Assembly (NCBI GenBank): GCA_003542355.1
Contig: DPKU01000016.1
Coordinates: 3,886 to 27,813 of the forward strand
Direction: 5' to 3'
DNA: 23,928 nt
Origin: Clostridiales bacterium
GTDB taxonomy: Bacteria; Bacillota; Clostridia; Peptostreptococcales; Anaerovoracaceae
Shown: positions 8,558 to 15,844 of the stretch, one piece after another
Numbering within the stretch: position 1 is the first letter of the stretch
Layout: every line of letters starts with the position of its first letter
Made by a program: the position numbers and the translations under genes
The notes under the pieces: model-generated
What the model was told of the DNA's origin: nothing
Seen by the model: the letters and a program-made list of their open reading frames with translations, nothing else
The model's database searches: none

Positions 8558-8591
8558 ACCATTCATTTGCTGTATATTCCATGGAAAACAC

Positions 8592-8620
8592 TTGCACCCG
8601 CAAGCTCCATATGCTAATAT
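8592..8620 (+). promoter_or_regulatory. Promoter for rplS
   Basis: A -35 box TTGCAC (8592-8597) and a -10 box TAATAT (8615-8620) are separated by 17 bases, with a TG extension (TGC) just before the -10. This is a good sigma-A type match. Transcription would begin near 8627, giving a leader of almost 100 bases ahead of rplS. Confidence 0.65.
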
Positions 8621-8624
8621 ACAT

Positions 8625-8714
8625 CTTGCGTATTACGGACGGTCCTCTGATAAAGCAGATCTGCAAAAGCAGATTTTGCGCAAGGATATCAAGAACGTCT
8701 AAGAAGAAAGGAGG
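8625..8714 (+). promoter_or_regulatory. Structured 5' leader of rplS, possible L19 autoregulatory leader
   Basis: The predicted transcript start region CTTGCG (8625-8630) can pair with CGCAAG (8679-8684). Inside it, GCAAAA (8663-8668) pairs with TTTTGC (8674-8679) around a 5-base loop. The leader ends in the strong site AAAGGAGG (8707-8714). Firmicutes rplS mRNAs are known to carry a short L19 leader element thought to mediate feedback by the protein. I cannot verify a match to that consensus by eye, so the assignment is tentative. Confidence 0.35.
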
Positions 8715-8722
8715 ATACGATC

Positions 8723-9070
8723 ATGGACATCATGAAAACAATTGCACAGGATTACTTAAAACCGGATGTTCCCTCTTTTGAAGTCGGCGACACGGTCAAG
8801 GTCTACATCAAGATCAAAGAAGGAACGAGGGAAAGAGTCCAGGTCTTCGAAGGTTTCGTTCTGAAAAGACAAAACGGCGGTCTGGGAGAAACGTTTACGG
8901 TAAGAAGAATCTCTTCCGGCATAGGCGTCGAGAAAACATTCCCGATCCACTCACCCAGAATCGATAAAATCGAAGTGGTTCGCAAAGGATCTGTCAGAAG
9001 AGCCAAGCTGAACTATATGAGACAGAGGACCGGTAAAGCGGCAAAGATCAAGGTACGGAAAGAAAAGTAG
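8723..9070 (+). CDS. rplS: 50S ribosomal protein L19
   Basis: A 115-residue ribosomal protein at the 30S-50S interface of the large subunit. The family pattern is clear: PSFEVGDTVKVYIKIKEG, RERVQVFEGFVLKRQNGG, FTVRRISSGIGVEKTFP, the sequence HSPRIDKIEVVRKGSVRRAK, then a basic tail. The perfect AAGGAGG 8 bases upstream supports the ATG at 8723 over the internal ATG at 8732. It has its own promoter and a downstream terminator, so it is probably a one-gene unit. In many Firmicutes rplS follows trmD and precedes the rbgA (ylqF) gene; the rbgA link is kept here, while trmD and rimM are not upstream. Confidence 0.97.
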   Translation: MDIMKTIAQDYLKPDVPSFEVGDTVKVYIKIKEGTRERVQVFEGFVLKRQNGGLGETFTVRRISSGIGVEKTFPIHSPRIDKIEVVRKGSVRRAKLNYMRQRTGKAAKIKVRKEK

Positions 9071-9077
9071 TCAAAGT

Positions 9078-9107
9078 CAGGAGAATCGGCAGGTTCTCCT
9101 GTTTTGT
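9078..9107 (+). terminator. Intrinsic terminator of rplS
   Basis: CAGGAGAA (9078-9085) and TTCTCCTG (9094-9101) form a perfect 8-bp stem with an 8-base loop, followed by TTTTGTT. It begins eight bases after the rplS stop codon. It would reduce or prevent read-through into rbgA, so rbgA may depend on partial read-through or on a promoter I do not recognise. Confidence 0.8.
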
Positions 9108-9129
9108 TCTCAGCGAAAGGAAACGACTC

Positions 9130-9979
9130 ATGGAACAAATCAACTGGTATCCTGGCCATATGAAAAAAACAAGAGAACTGATCGCCGCCAACCTGAAGAT
9201 GGTGGATCTGGTCTGTGAGCTGCTGGATGCCAGAATTCCGTTGTCCAGCCGGAACCCGATCATCAACGAATTGATCGTCAATAAAAGACGGATCATCGTG
9301 CTCAACAAGAGCGATCTTGCAGATCCTGCTGCAACTGCGCTTTGGAAAGAACATTTCCGCATGGAATCCGATGACGTACTTGTGATGAATTCCGTGACCG
9401 GCAACGGCGTAAAAGAACTCTTAAAGAGCCTGGAGCGGATCCGCGACACTCGAAACGAAGGAAAGGTCCGGAAGCGACCCTCTGCGGCTGATGATCGTTG
9501 GCGTTCCGAATGTGGGAAAATCTTCTCTGATCAACCGGCTGACTGGAAAAAAGGGTGCGCGAACGGGGAACAAACCCGGCGTGACCCGCGGGAAGCAATG
9601 GCTCAATCTCGGTACGGATATTCAGCTGCTGGATACCCCCGGAATATTGTGGCCAAAATTTGAAGACCCGCAAACGGGCCTGAATCTGGCCTTTTGCGGG
9701 TCCGTAAAGGATGAGACGATGGACTTAGCTGATCTGGCGCTGGCCTTGATCGCGCGGCTGTCCGAAAAGCACTATAAACTGCTGGCAGATCGTTATCGAC
9801 TGAAGGATCCATCCGATACGCCATTGGAAACGATGGAAGCCATCGCCGGAAACCGGGGATATATTCTAAGCGGGGGCCGGATCGACTACGAAAGAACGGC
9901 AAGAACTGTTCTGGATGAATTTCGATCCGGCACATTGGGGCAGGTCACGTTGGAATATCCCTCATCTGATCAGCACTGA
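9130..9979 (+). pseudogene. rbgA: Ribosome biogenesis GTPase RbgA (YlqF), interrupted by a one-base frameshift
   Basis: RbgA is a circularly permuted GTPase needed for late 50S subunit assembly. The first frame (from the ATG at 9130, with AAGGA 8 bases upstream) gives INWYPGHMKKTRELI, G4 as LNKSDL and the G5-like SVTGNGV, and stays in register to GKVRKRP at 9480. The rest is in the next frame from 9482: LRLMIVGVPNVGKSSLINRL (G1), PGVTRG (G2), LLDTPG (G3) and the C-terminal RNA-binding helices to 9979. The CCCTCTG at 9478-9484 has one base more than needed: cga-cct-ctg would restore R-P-L and give a protein of about 282 residues, the normal length. It may be a real mutation, a sequencing error in the C-run, or a slippage site. 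Its 3' end overlaps recN by 10 bases, tail to tail. Confidence 0.85.
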
Positions 9980-11640
9980 TTGCTGGAAAGCGCAAGCAAT
10001 TCCCGCGCGCTGGCCCTGGCCTGTTCGGTCACGATCGTGCCGCTGAGCAGGCGTGCGATCTCTTCGATGCGTGCCTGGGGATCCAGGGGCGTGACGGTCG
10101 TATGGGTGCTGATCTCATCGCTGATTTTTTCGATGCGATAGTGGTGACGCCCGAAAGCAGCGATCTGGGGCAGGTGCGTAATGCAGAGAACCTGGTGATT
10201 TTGTGAGATCTCATGGAGCTTTTTGCCTACGATCCCGGCGGCAGCACCGCTGATACCGCTGTCGATCTCGTCAAAGATCATGGTTGGGATCCGATCCAGA
10301 TCGCCGATGATCCGTTTCATTGCCAGCATGATCCTGGAAAGCTCGCCGCCACTGGCGATCTTCGCCAAAGGTTTCGGGCTCTCACCTTTGTTGGCGCTGA
10401 TCAGGAATTCCACACGGTCGATGCCCTTCGAGGAAAAAGGACCGGTTTGGATATCCGTAACAAAGATGCCGTCTTTAAAGTGAAGTTCCTTCAGTTCACT
10501 TGTGATGGCCTCTGCCAGCAGCTTTCCGTAGTGAATACGCAAGCCGCGCAGCCTGGTGGATGCTGCCTGCAGCTGCTCCAGGAGCAAAGCCTTTTGTCGC
10601 TTCAGCCTTTCTATTTCCTCGTCCGCATGTTCGATCTTCTCCAGCTCTTTTTCTGCCTTTGTTTCATAGGCAAAAATGCTCTCCAGGTTCCCACCGTATT
10701 TTCTTTTCAGTTTTTCCAACCCATCCAGCCGAGTGATTTTATCCTCCAGTTCACCCGCTGAGAAATCCAAAGAATCCTTGTATTGACGAAGTGTATGGCC
10801 CAGATCTTCCAAATTGTAGAATGCATCGCTGAGCACCGTGGAAATGTCCTGGATCTGTGGGGAAAATTCAGCGATCCCGCTGAAATCTTTCACTGACTTG
10901 CCCAGCAAAGTGGAAACGGAAAATTCGTCTGAATAAAGCGCATCATAGGACGCGGTCAGGACTTCGAAGATCTTCTCGCTGTTTTGCATCAATCGTATTT
11001 CTTCGCCCAGCGCTTCATCTTCGCCTGGGAGGATGGCCGCCGCACGGATCTCCTCCAGTTCGTAGCGCATCAGATCTTTTTGTCTTTCTCCGTCGGCCAG
11101 CCGCTTTTGCAATTGGTCCAGTGCGGAAGCGCTCTGCTCGTACCCGTGATAAAAGTCTGCTGTCATCTGCCGGACGGGGCTGATTTCCTGTTTCCCATAG
11201 AGATCCAGCAGTTCCAGGTGATTTTCCACATTCAGCAAAGATTGGTGATCATATTGCCCGTGGATATCTGCGATACTCTTGCATAATCTGCTCAAAACAG
11301 ATAAGGGAACGATAGCGCCGTTTACGCGGCACATACTTTTCCCGACAGCGCTGATCTGTCTTTGCAGAATGAGGATGTCTTCTTCCGCGACACCGGCTTC
11401 TTCCAAAATAGAACCCATCTGCACATCTTCGGTATCCACTATCATGGTGACGGTGGCCTTCTCGCAGCCGGTGCGCACGTAATCCGTGTCGGCGCGGCTG
11501 CCTAAGGCCATACTGATCGCCTCGATGACGATGGATTTGCCTGCGCCGGTCTCTCCGGTGATGATGTTCAGACCGGGGTGCAGGTCCATATTCAATTCCT
11601 TGATAATAGCAAAATCCTGGATGCTGATATGCGTGATCAT
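9970..11640 (-). CDS. recN: DNA repair protein RecN
   Basis: An SMC-like ATPase that binds 3' DNA ends early in double-strand-break repair by recombination. The 556-residue length is normal. The N-terminal ATPase lobe has the Walker A motif GETGAGKS at about residues 30-37. Long helical, charged segments (about 150-370) form the coiled coil. The C-terminal lobe has the ABC signature LASGGELSRIMLAMKR type (read as ASGGELSRIML, about 432) and Walker B as MIFDEIDSGISG (about 460). The ATG is preceded by GGAG overlapping the argR stop. It lies 9 bases after argR, a classical Firmicutes pairing, and is probably co-transcribed with it. Confidence 0.95.
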   Translation of the reverse strand: MITHISIQDFAIIKELNMDLHPGLNIITGETGAGKSIVIEAISMALGSRADTDYVRTGCEKATVTMIVDTEDVQMGSILEEAGVAEEDILILQRQISAVGKSMCRVNGAIVPLSVLSRLCKSIADIHGQYDHQSLLNVENHLELLDLYGKQEISPVRQMTADFYHGYEQSASALDQLQKRLADGERQKDLMRYELEEIRAAAILPGEDEALGEEIRLMQNSEKIFEVLTASYDALYSDEFSVSTLLGKSVKDFSGIAEFSPQIQDISTVLSDAFYNLEDLGHTLRQYKDSLDFSAGELEDKITRLDGLEKLKRKYGGNLESIFAYETKAEKELEKIEHADEEIERLKRQKALLLEQLQAASTRLRGLRIHYGKLLAEAITSELKELHFKDGIFVTDIQTGPFSSKGIDRVEFLISANKGESPKPLAKIASGGELSRIMLAMKRIIGDLDRIPTMIFDEIDSGISGAAAGIVGKKLHEISQNHQVLCITHLPQIAAFGRHHYRIEKISDEISTHTTVTPLDPQARIEEIARLLSGTIVTEQARASARELLALSSNQC

Positions 11641-11649
11641 GCTGCGCTC

Positions 11650-12102
11650 CTATGCGATGATATCTTCGAAGGCTGTCAGGACGTGGGGGACATGTTCCTT
11701 CTTGTCAACGATCACCAGAAGGGTGTTGTCGCCGGCCAACGTGCCCACGATTTCGGGGTAATCAGAAGTATCGATGGCTTCGCCGGCTGCATTGGCGCAG
11801 CCGCTGAGCGTCTTGATGACGATCAGGTTTTCCGCAGCATCGATGCTCTGGATCGTTTCTTTGAGGATTTTTTTGAAACGATCGCTCAGAGGCGCGTCCA
11901 TTTTTGCGGGAAGTGTGTAGCAGCTTTTCCCTTTATCAGACATTGTCTTGATCAGCTGCATTTCCTTGATATCTCTGGAAATCGTCGCCTGTGTAACCTT
12001 ATAGCCGGCCTCCCGCAGCAATTCGGCCAGTTTTTCCTGGGTATCGATCTCATGGGTTTTGATGATATCAAGGATTTTGTTCTGTCGCGCGTATCTCATC
12101 GC
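11650..12102 (-). CDS. argR: Arginine repressor ArgR/AhrC
   Basis: An arginine-responsive, hexameric DNA-binding regulator controlling arginine synthesis and catabolism genes. The frame extends upstream to 12150, but the strong AAGGAGG just before the ATG at 12102 and the family N-terminus MRYARQNKILDII favour the 150-residue form. The winged helix domain covers about 1-70, with the recognition helix VTQATISRDIKEM. The C-terminal oligomerisation and arginine-binding domain contains GTLAGDNTLLVIVD, matching the GTxAGDDT pattern. It is the first gene of the argR-recN unit. An ARG-box-like palindrome lies about 35 bases upstream, consistent with self-control (inference). Confidence 0.93.
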   Translation of the reverse strand, partial: AMRYARQNKILDIIKTHEIDTQEKLAELLREAGYKVTQATISRDIKEMQLIKTMSDKGKSCYTLPAKMDAPLSDRFKKILKETIQSIDAAENLIVIKTLSGCANAAGEAIDTSDYPEIVGTLAGDNTLLVIVDKKEHVPHVLTAFEDIIA

Positions 12103-12136
12103 TTCCTCCTTACTTGTCCGGGAACTGAGATTGAGC

Positions 12137-12148
12137 GTATATTTATAC
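12137..12148. promoter_or_regulatory. ARG-box-like palindrome in the argR-ruvC gap
   Basis: GTATATTTATAC is a 12-base palindrome (arms GTATA/TATAC) in a very A+T-rich stretch ahead of argR. Known ARG boxes are A+T-rich imperfect palindromes of the TGAATnnnnATTCA type, so this is a weak but sensible operator candidate for autoregulation. The same stretch holds a possible reverse-strand -10 (TATACT, preceded by TGT, near 12165). Chance is a real alternative in such A+T-rich DNA. Confidence 0.35.
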
Positions 12149-12201
12149 ATTTATAATAATAAGTATAACACATTTCTAAATAATGACAGTTCATTTTTTC
12201 A

Positions 12202-12230
12202 AAGACAATGGACTTTTTTTATGGTAAAAT
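12202..12230 (+). promoter_or_regulatory. Promoter for the ruvC-ruvA-ruvB operon
   Basis: AAGACA (12202-12207) matches TTGACA at four positions and lies 17 bases before TAAAAT (12225-12230), which is preceded by the TGG extended -10 element. It points toward ruvC and would give a leader of about 45 bases. Confidence 0.6.
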
Positions 12231-12280
12231 AACGGGAGCTGTTATGCGGGAAAGGGACCCCGAAGAGAAGGAATTTCAGG

Positions 12281-12778
12281 ATGCGAATCATAGGAATCGA
12301 CCCTGGGTATGCCATCATGGGCTACGGGATCATCGACCAAAACGGAAACCGTTTTACACCGGTAACATTCGGATGTGTCACAACAGACAAGGCACTTCCC
12401 ATGCCGGATCGGCTCAAACGTCTTTACGAAGGACTCACAGAAGTGATCGCGGTTCATCAGCCAGAAGAAGCCAGCATAGAACAGCTATTTTTCAATACGA
12501 ACACGACGACGGCCATCCAAGTGGGACAGGCCCGAGGCGTTGCGATCCTGGCCTGTGCAAATTCCGGACTTTCCATCTTTGAATATACACCTCTGCAGAT
12601 CAAAACCAGCATCACTGGCTACGGGCGGGCACAGAAAGATCAGATGCAGTCCATGATCAAAATGTTGTTGAATCTGACACAGATCCCCAAGCCCGACGAT
12701 GCTGCCGACGCTCTGGCCGCTGCCTTGTGTCACGGCTACTCCGGCCAGGTCAAAAAACTGCTGTATCAAATGAAATAG
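12281..12778 (+). CDS. ruvC: Holliday junction endonuclease RuvC
   Basis: Cuts Holliday junctions after branch migration by RuvAB. The 165-residue length is typical. Catalytic acids are visible in MRIIGIDPGYAIMGYG (Asp7), ASIEQLFFNTNTTTAIQVGQ (Glu near 67) and KPDDAADALAAALCH (the Asp pair near 140). An AAGGAA site lies upstream of the ATG. It opens the ruvC-ruvA-ruvB cluster and probably starts a transcript that continues through the SpoIID-like, queA, tgt and rlmD genes, since no terminator is seen between them. Confidence 0.96.
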   Translation: MRIIGIDPGYAIMGYGIIDQNGNRFTPVTFGCVTTDKALPMPDRLKRLYEGLTEVIAVHQPEEASIEQLFFNTNTTTAIQVGQARGVAILACANSGLSIFEYTPLQIKTSITGYGRAQKDQMQSMIKMLLNLTQIPKPDDAADALAAALCHGYSGQVKKLLYQMK

Positions 12779-12786
12779 GTGAAATG

Positions 12787-13371
12787 ATGTTCCATTATAT
12801 CAAAGGGCGAATCGCAGAAGTCCTGCCGGGACTTGCTGTTCTGGAAAATGACGGCATCGGATACGAGTTGCATATTCCGGAAAATTCTGCAGCTTATCTG
12901 GCTAAAATCGGAGAGGAAATGCGGTTTTATACCGCTATGATCGTCCGCGAAGATGACATCAGCCTCTATGGGTTCACCGATAGGGATGCGCTTTCCATGT
13001 TCCGAAAGCTCATCACCGTGAGCGGTGTAGGTGCGAAAGCTGCCCTGGCTGTCTTGTCTGCCATGCCTTTGTCCGAGCTGAGCCGTGCCATCGTATTCGA
13101 AGACGTGGCAGCTCTGACCCGGGCCAACGGGATCGGAAAGAAGACCGCACAGCGCATCGTGCTGGAATTAAAAGAGAAGATCGACGTTACGGAAACAGGC
13201 GTCAGCGCACCGGATACGGATATTGCCGCAGGCAGTGCAAAGGAAGAAGCGATCAATGCATTGATCTACCTGGGTTATACGAAGAGTGAAGCGATGACTG
13301 CCATGATCGGCATCAACGATCCGGAGCTGACTGCAGAGGAGTATATCAAAAAAGCCCTTGCACACAAATAA
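12787..13371 (+). CDS. ruvA: Holliday junction branch migration protein RuvA
   Basis: Tetrameric Holliday junction binding protein that loads RuvB. The start is placed at the second of two adjacent ATGs (12784, 12787), because the protein then opens with MFHYIKGRIAEV, like other RuvA proteins. Domain I holds VLENDGIGYEL and the acidic-pin region; helix-hairpin-helix motifs appear as ITVSGVGAKAALAVLS (about 77) and TRANGIGKKTAQRIVLELK (about 110). The C-terminal domain III ends with TAEEYIKKALAHK, the RuvB-contact part. The length of 194 residues is normal. It begins 8 bases after the ruvC stop. Confidence 0.95.
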   Translation: MFHYIKGRIAEVLPGLAVLENDGIGYELHIPENSAAYLAKIGEEMRFYTAMIVREDDISLYGFTDRDALSMFRKLITVSGVGAKAALAVLSAMPLSELSRAIVFEDVAALTRANGIGKKTAQRIVLELKEKIDVTETGVSAPDTDIAAGSAKEEAINALIYLGYTKSEAMTAMIGINDPELTAEEYIKKALAHK

Positions 13372-13388
13372 CCAGTCGGGAGAATTCC

Positions 13389-14411
13389 ATGGACAACAAC
13401 GAACGAATCGTCGGCCTAAGCATACAGCCCGAAGAAGAGACGATGGAACGGACGCTTCGGCCGAAGCGTTTTTCCGAGTACGTCGGGCAAAAGTCGGTCA
13501 CCGACAATCTGAAGATCTATATCGAAGCTTCCAAGATCCGCAAAGAGCCGCTGGATCACGTTTTGTTTTATGGCCCTCCCGGCCTTGGAAAAACCACTTT
13601 AGCCGGTATCATCGCCAACGAATTGGGTGTGGACCTGCGGATCACCTCCGGGCCGGCCATCGAGCGGGCCGGAGATCTGGCGGCGATCTTGAGCAACCTT
13701 GGAGAAGGCGAAGTCCTGTTCATCGATGAGATCCATCGGCTGAACCGCAGCGTGGAAGAGATCCTCTACTCGGCGATGGAAGATTTTGCACTGGATATCG
13801 TTACGGGAAAAGGGCCTGCAGCTCATTCTCTGCGACTGAATCTGCCTCGTTTTACACTGATCGGCGCCACGACCCGGGCCGGAAGCCTTTCGGCGCCCCT
13901 TCGGGATCGATTTGGCGTCGTGTGCAAGTTTGATATGTACGAACCCAATGAGCTGGCTGTGATCCTGCGGCGTTCTGCCGATATTCTGGGCGTGGGCATC
14001 GACGAAGCCTCGACCGCCGAACTGGCCATTCGCTCACGGGGCACGCCTCGTGTCGCCAACCGGCTGCTGAAGCGGGTGCGGGACTTCTGTCAGGTCAAGG
14101 GATCGGGAAACATCGATAAGAGCATCACGGAATCCACATTGCACTCTTTGGGCATCGACGAGCTGGGACTGGAAGAACTGGACCGTACGATCCTTCGGCT
14201 GATCATTCACAGCTTTGGTGGAGGACCGGTGGGCATCGATACGATCGCCGCTTCCGTAGGAGAAGAACGCATCACGATCGAAGACGTCTACGAACCTTAT
14301 CTGATGCAGTCAGGCCTGCTTCACAGAACGCAGAAAGGCCGCATGGTATCCCAAACGGCCTATCATCATCTGGGGTTGCTGGTTCCCGGAGAGGAGCAGC
14401 TTCAACTATGA
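13389..14411 (+). CDS. ruvB: Holliday junction branch migration ATPase RuvB
   Basis: AAA+ motor that drives branch migration with RuvA. Of 340 residues, the N-terminal part holds RPKRFSEYVGQ, Walker A GPPGLGKTTLA (about 59-69), Walker B LFIDEIHRLNR (about 110), sensor 1 GATTRAG and the arginine-finger segment PLRDRFG. The C-terminal winged helix ends with RTQKGRMVSQTAYHHLG. A GGGAG site precedes the ATG. The stop overlaps the start of the SpoIID-like gene by four bases (ATGA), implying translational coupling. Confidence 0.97.
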   Translation: MDNNERIVGLSIQPEEETMERTLRPKRFSEYVGQKSVTDNLKIYIEASKIRKEPLDHVLFYGPPGLGKTTLAGIIANELGVDLRITSGPAIERAGDLAAILSNLGEGEVLFIDEIHRLNRSVEEILYSAMEDFALDIVTGKGPAAHSLRLNLPRFTLIGATTRAGSLSAPLRDRFGVVCKFDMYEPNELAVILRRSADILGVGIDEASTAELAIRSRGTPRVANRLLKRVRDFCQVKGSGNIDKSITESTLHSLGIDELGLEELDRTILRLIIHSFGGGPVGIDTIAASVGEERITIEDVYEPYLMQSGLLHRTQKGRMVSQTAYHHLGLLVPGEEQLQL

Positions 14412-15838
14412 TCTCATTTTCCAAAAACCAAAAACTGCTGATCGCAATATTGGCTGCAGCATCCATTCTGATTTTTCAACGGGTGCCGATCCTTGGTGCC
14501 GCTGCGCCGGAGGCATTTCTGAGGATCGGTCTGTTTTACAATACCACATCGATTCCACAGATCCGCATCGAATCTGCGGAAGGGTTTCTGCTGATGCAGG
14601 AGGTCGAAGGGCAGCTGTCTGAGATCCGCTCGCTGGAGGAATACACCGCATTGGATGTGTCAAGGTCCGGCGCAGCCGTTGTTGTAAAAGACCCTCAGGG
14701 TGTGCTGATCTCCAACGATCTGGCCGATGAAACCGTGCTCATGAGCGGGGCAGATGATCTGGATGAACGCTACGTGTCCATCGGCAGCAAGGTTTACAGA
14801 GATGGGGTTTGCTTCGGCGCTGATCCGACTTCCGGACTGACGGTCATCAATTACGTGTCGCTGGAGCACTATTTGCGGGACGTGTTGAGCAGAGAGATGT
14901 CACCGGGATATCCGGCCGAAGCATTAAAAGCACAAGCGGTCACTGCGCGCAGCTATGCGCTGGACAATTTGGGAAAGCACAGCCGTTACGGCTTTGACCT
15001 CTGCAGCAGTACCTGCTGCCAGATGTATACCGGCACGGATGCCGAATACCCGCAGACCGACGAAGCCTGCCTTGCCACACGCGGAGAGATCCTTGCCTAT
15101 GATGGAAAGCTCGTCGCCGGCTATTACTTTGCGTACAGCGGAGGGTATACACAGAATTCCGAAGATGTCTGGACTTCGTCCGTGGATTATCTTCGATCCG
15201 TTCAGGACGGATTTGCACCGGACTATTTCTGGACAGCCCAGCTGAGCTTCAGCGAAATTCGGGCAAAACTGGAAGCGGCCGGGTACGATCCGGGTACGAT
15301 CCTTTCTGTCCGGGTCGGCAGCAGACTGGCCAATGCGTCTGTGGCAGCGCTGATCGTCGAAGGCAGCAAGGAGACCGTGACGCTTTCCAAGGAACGTGTA
15401 CGGACTGCCCTGGGCGCAAGCACGATCCGTTCCGTGCGGTTTTCCATGGGTGGGCAGCCGGAGCCCGCGATCGATATCGATCGCGGCCAGAGCGGCATCG
15501 CGCTCTGGAGCGCCACCGGCGCTGCTGCGGCAGCTGAAACCCTGACGTTGCAAAACGCTTCTGGCGAAGCTTCGTCGCTTCCCGCAACGGATCTGGTGAT
15601 CTGGGATGGACACCAGCTTGTGTCCACCTCGGCCCTGAGCGAAACACAGATCACATTTACAGACGATATCGTCACCGGCGGCACAGTGTATTTCAAGGGC
15701 ATGGGTTATGGGCACGGCGTAGGAATGCCCCAGACCAGCGCAAGGGAAATGGCGAATCAAGGATATGGATATCAGGATATTCTACGTTATTACTACACGG
15801 ATATTGAAATCTGTCAGGCAAATGAATGCAACGAATGA
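14408..15838 (+). CDS. SpoIID/LytB-domain protein (probable peptidoglycan lytic transglycosylase)
   Basis: SpoIID-family enzymes cleave glycan strands during engulfment in sporulation or during wall remodelling. The N-terminus has a hydrophobic segment (about 10-30) that looks like a signal peptide or anchor. The SpoIID core runs from about 150: SREMSPGYPAEALKAQAVTARSY, in which Glu163 aligns with the catalytic Glu, then MYTG, GYYFAYSGGYTQ and VDYLRSV. The C-terminus contains GYGHGVGMPQTSAREMA and DILRYYYTDIEI. At 476 residues it is longer than typical SpoIID (~340), so it may be a paralogue rather than the sporulation enzyme itself. A Cys199/Cys203/Cys204 cluster precedes the conserved Gln; some clostridial SpoIID proteins bind zinc through cysteines in this area. 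This gene commonly sits between ruvB and queA in Clostridia. Confidence 0.85.
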   Translation: MISFSKNQKLLIAILAAASILIFQRVPILGAAAPEAFLRIGLFYNTTSIPQIRIESAEGFLLMQEVEGQLSEIRSLEEYTALDVSRSGAAVVVKDPQGVLISNDLADETVLMSGADDLDERYVSIGSKVYRDGVCFGADPTSGLTVINYVSLEHYLRDVLSREMSPGYPAEALKAQAVTARSYALDNLGKHSRYGFDLCSSTCCQMYTGTDAEYPQTDEACLATRGEILAYDGKLVAGYYFAYSGGYTQNSEDVWTSSVDYLRSVQDGFAPDYFWTAQLSFSEIRAKLEAAGYDPGTILSVRVGSRLANASVAALIVEGSKETVTLSKERVRTALGASTIRSVRFSMGGQPEPAIDIDRGQSGIALWSATGAAAAAETLTLQNASGEASSLPATDLVIWDGHQLVSTSALSETQITFTDDIVTGGTVYFKGMGYGHGVGMPQTSAREMANQGYGYQDILRYYYTDIEICQANECNE

Positions 15839-15844
15839 GGTACT

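Noticed and set aside
8558..8722. Considered as a terminator for the upstream operon
   Set aside because: The pairings found are not followed by a T-run and fit an rplS leader better.
14924..15760. Long open frame of about 278 codons on the minus strand
   Set aside because: It lies wholly inside the SpoIID-like gene, has Cys/Arg/His-rich composition, no ribosome binding site and no recognisable domain; it is a frame shadow. The same applies to 16869-17612, 4000-4659 and 1300-1902 on the minus strand.
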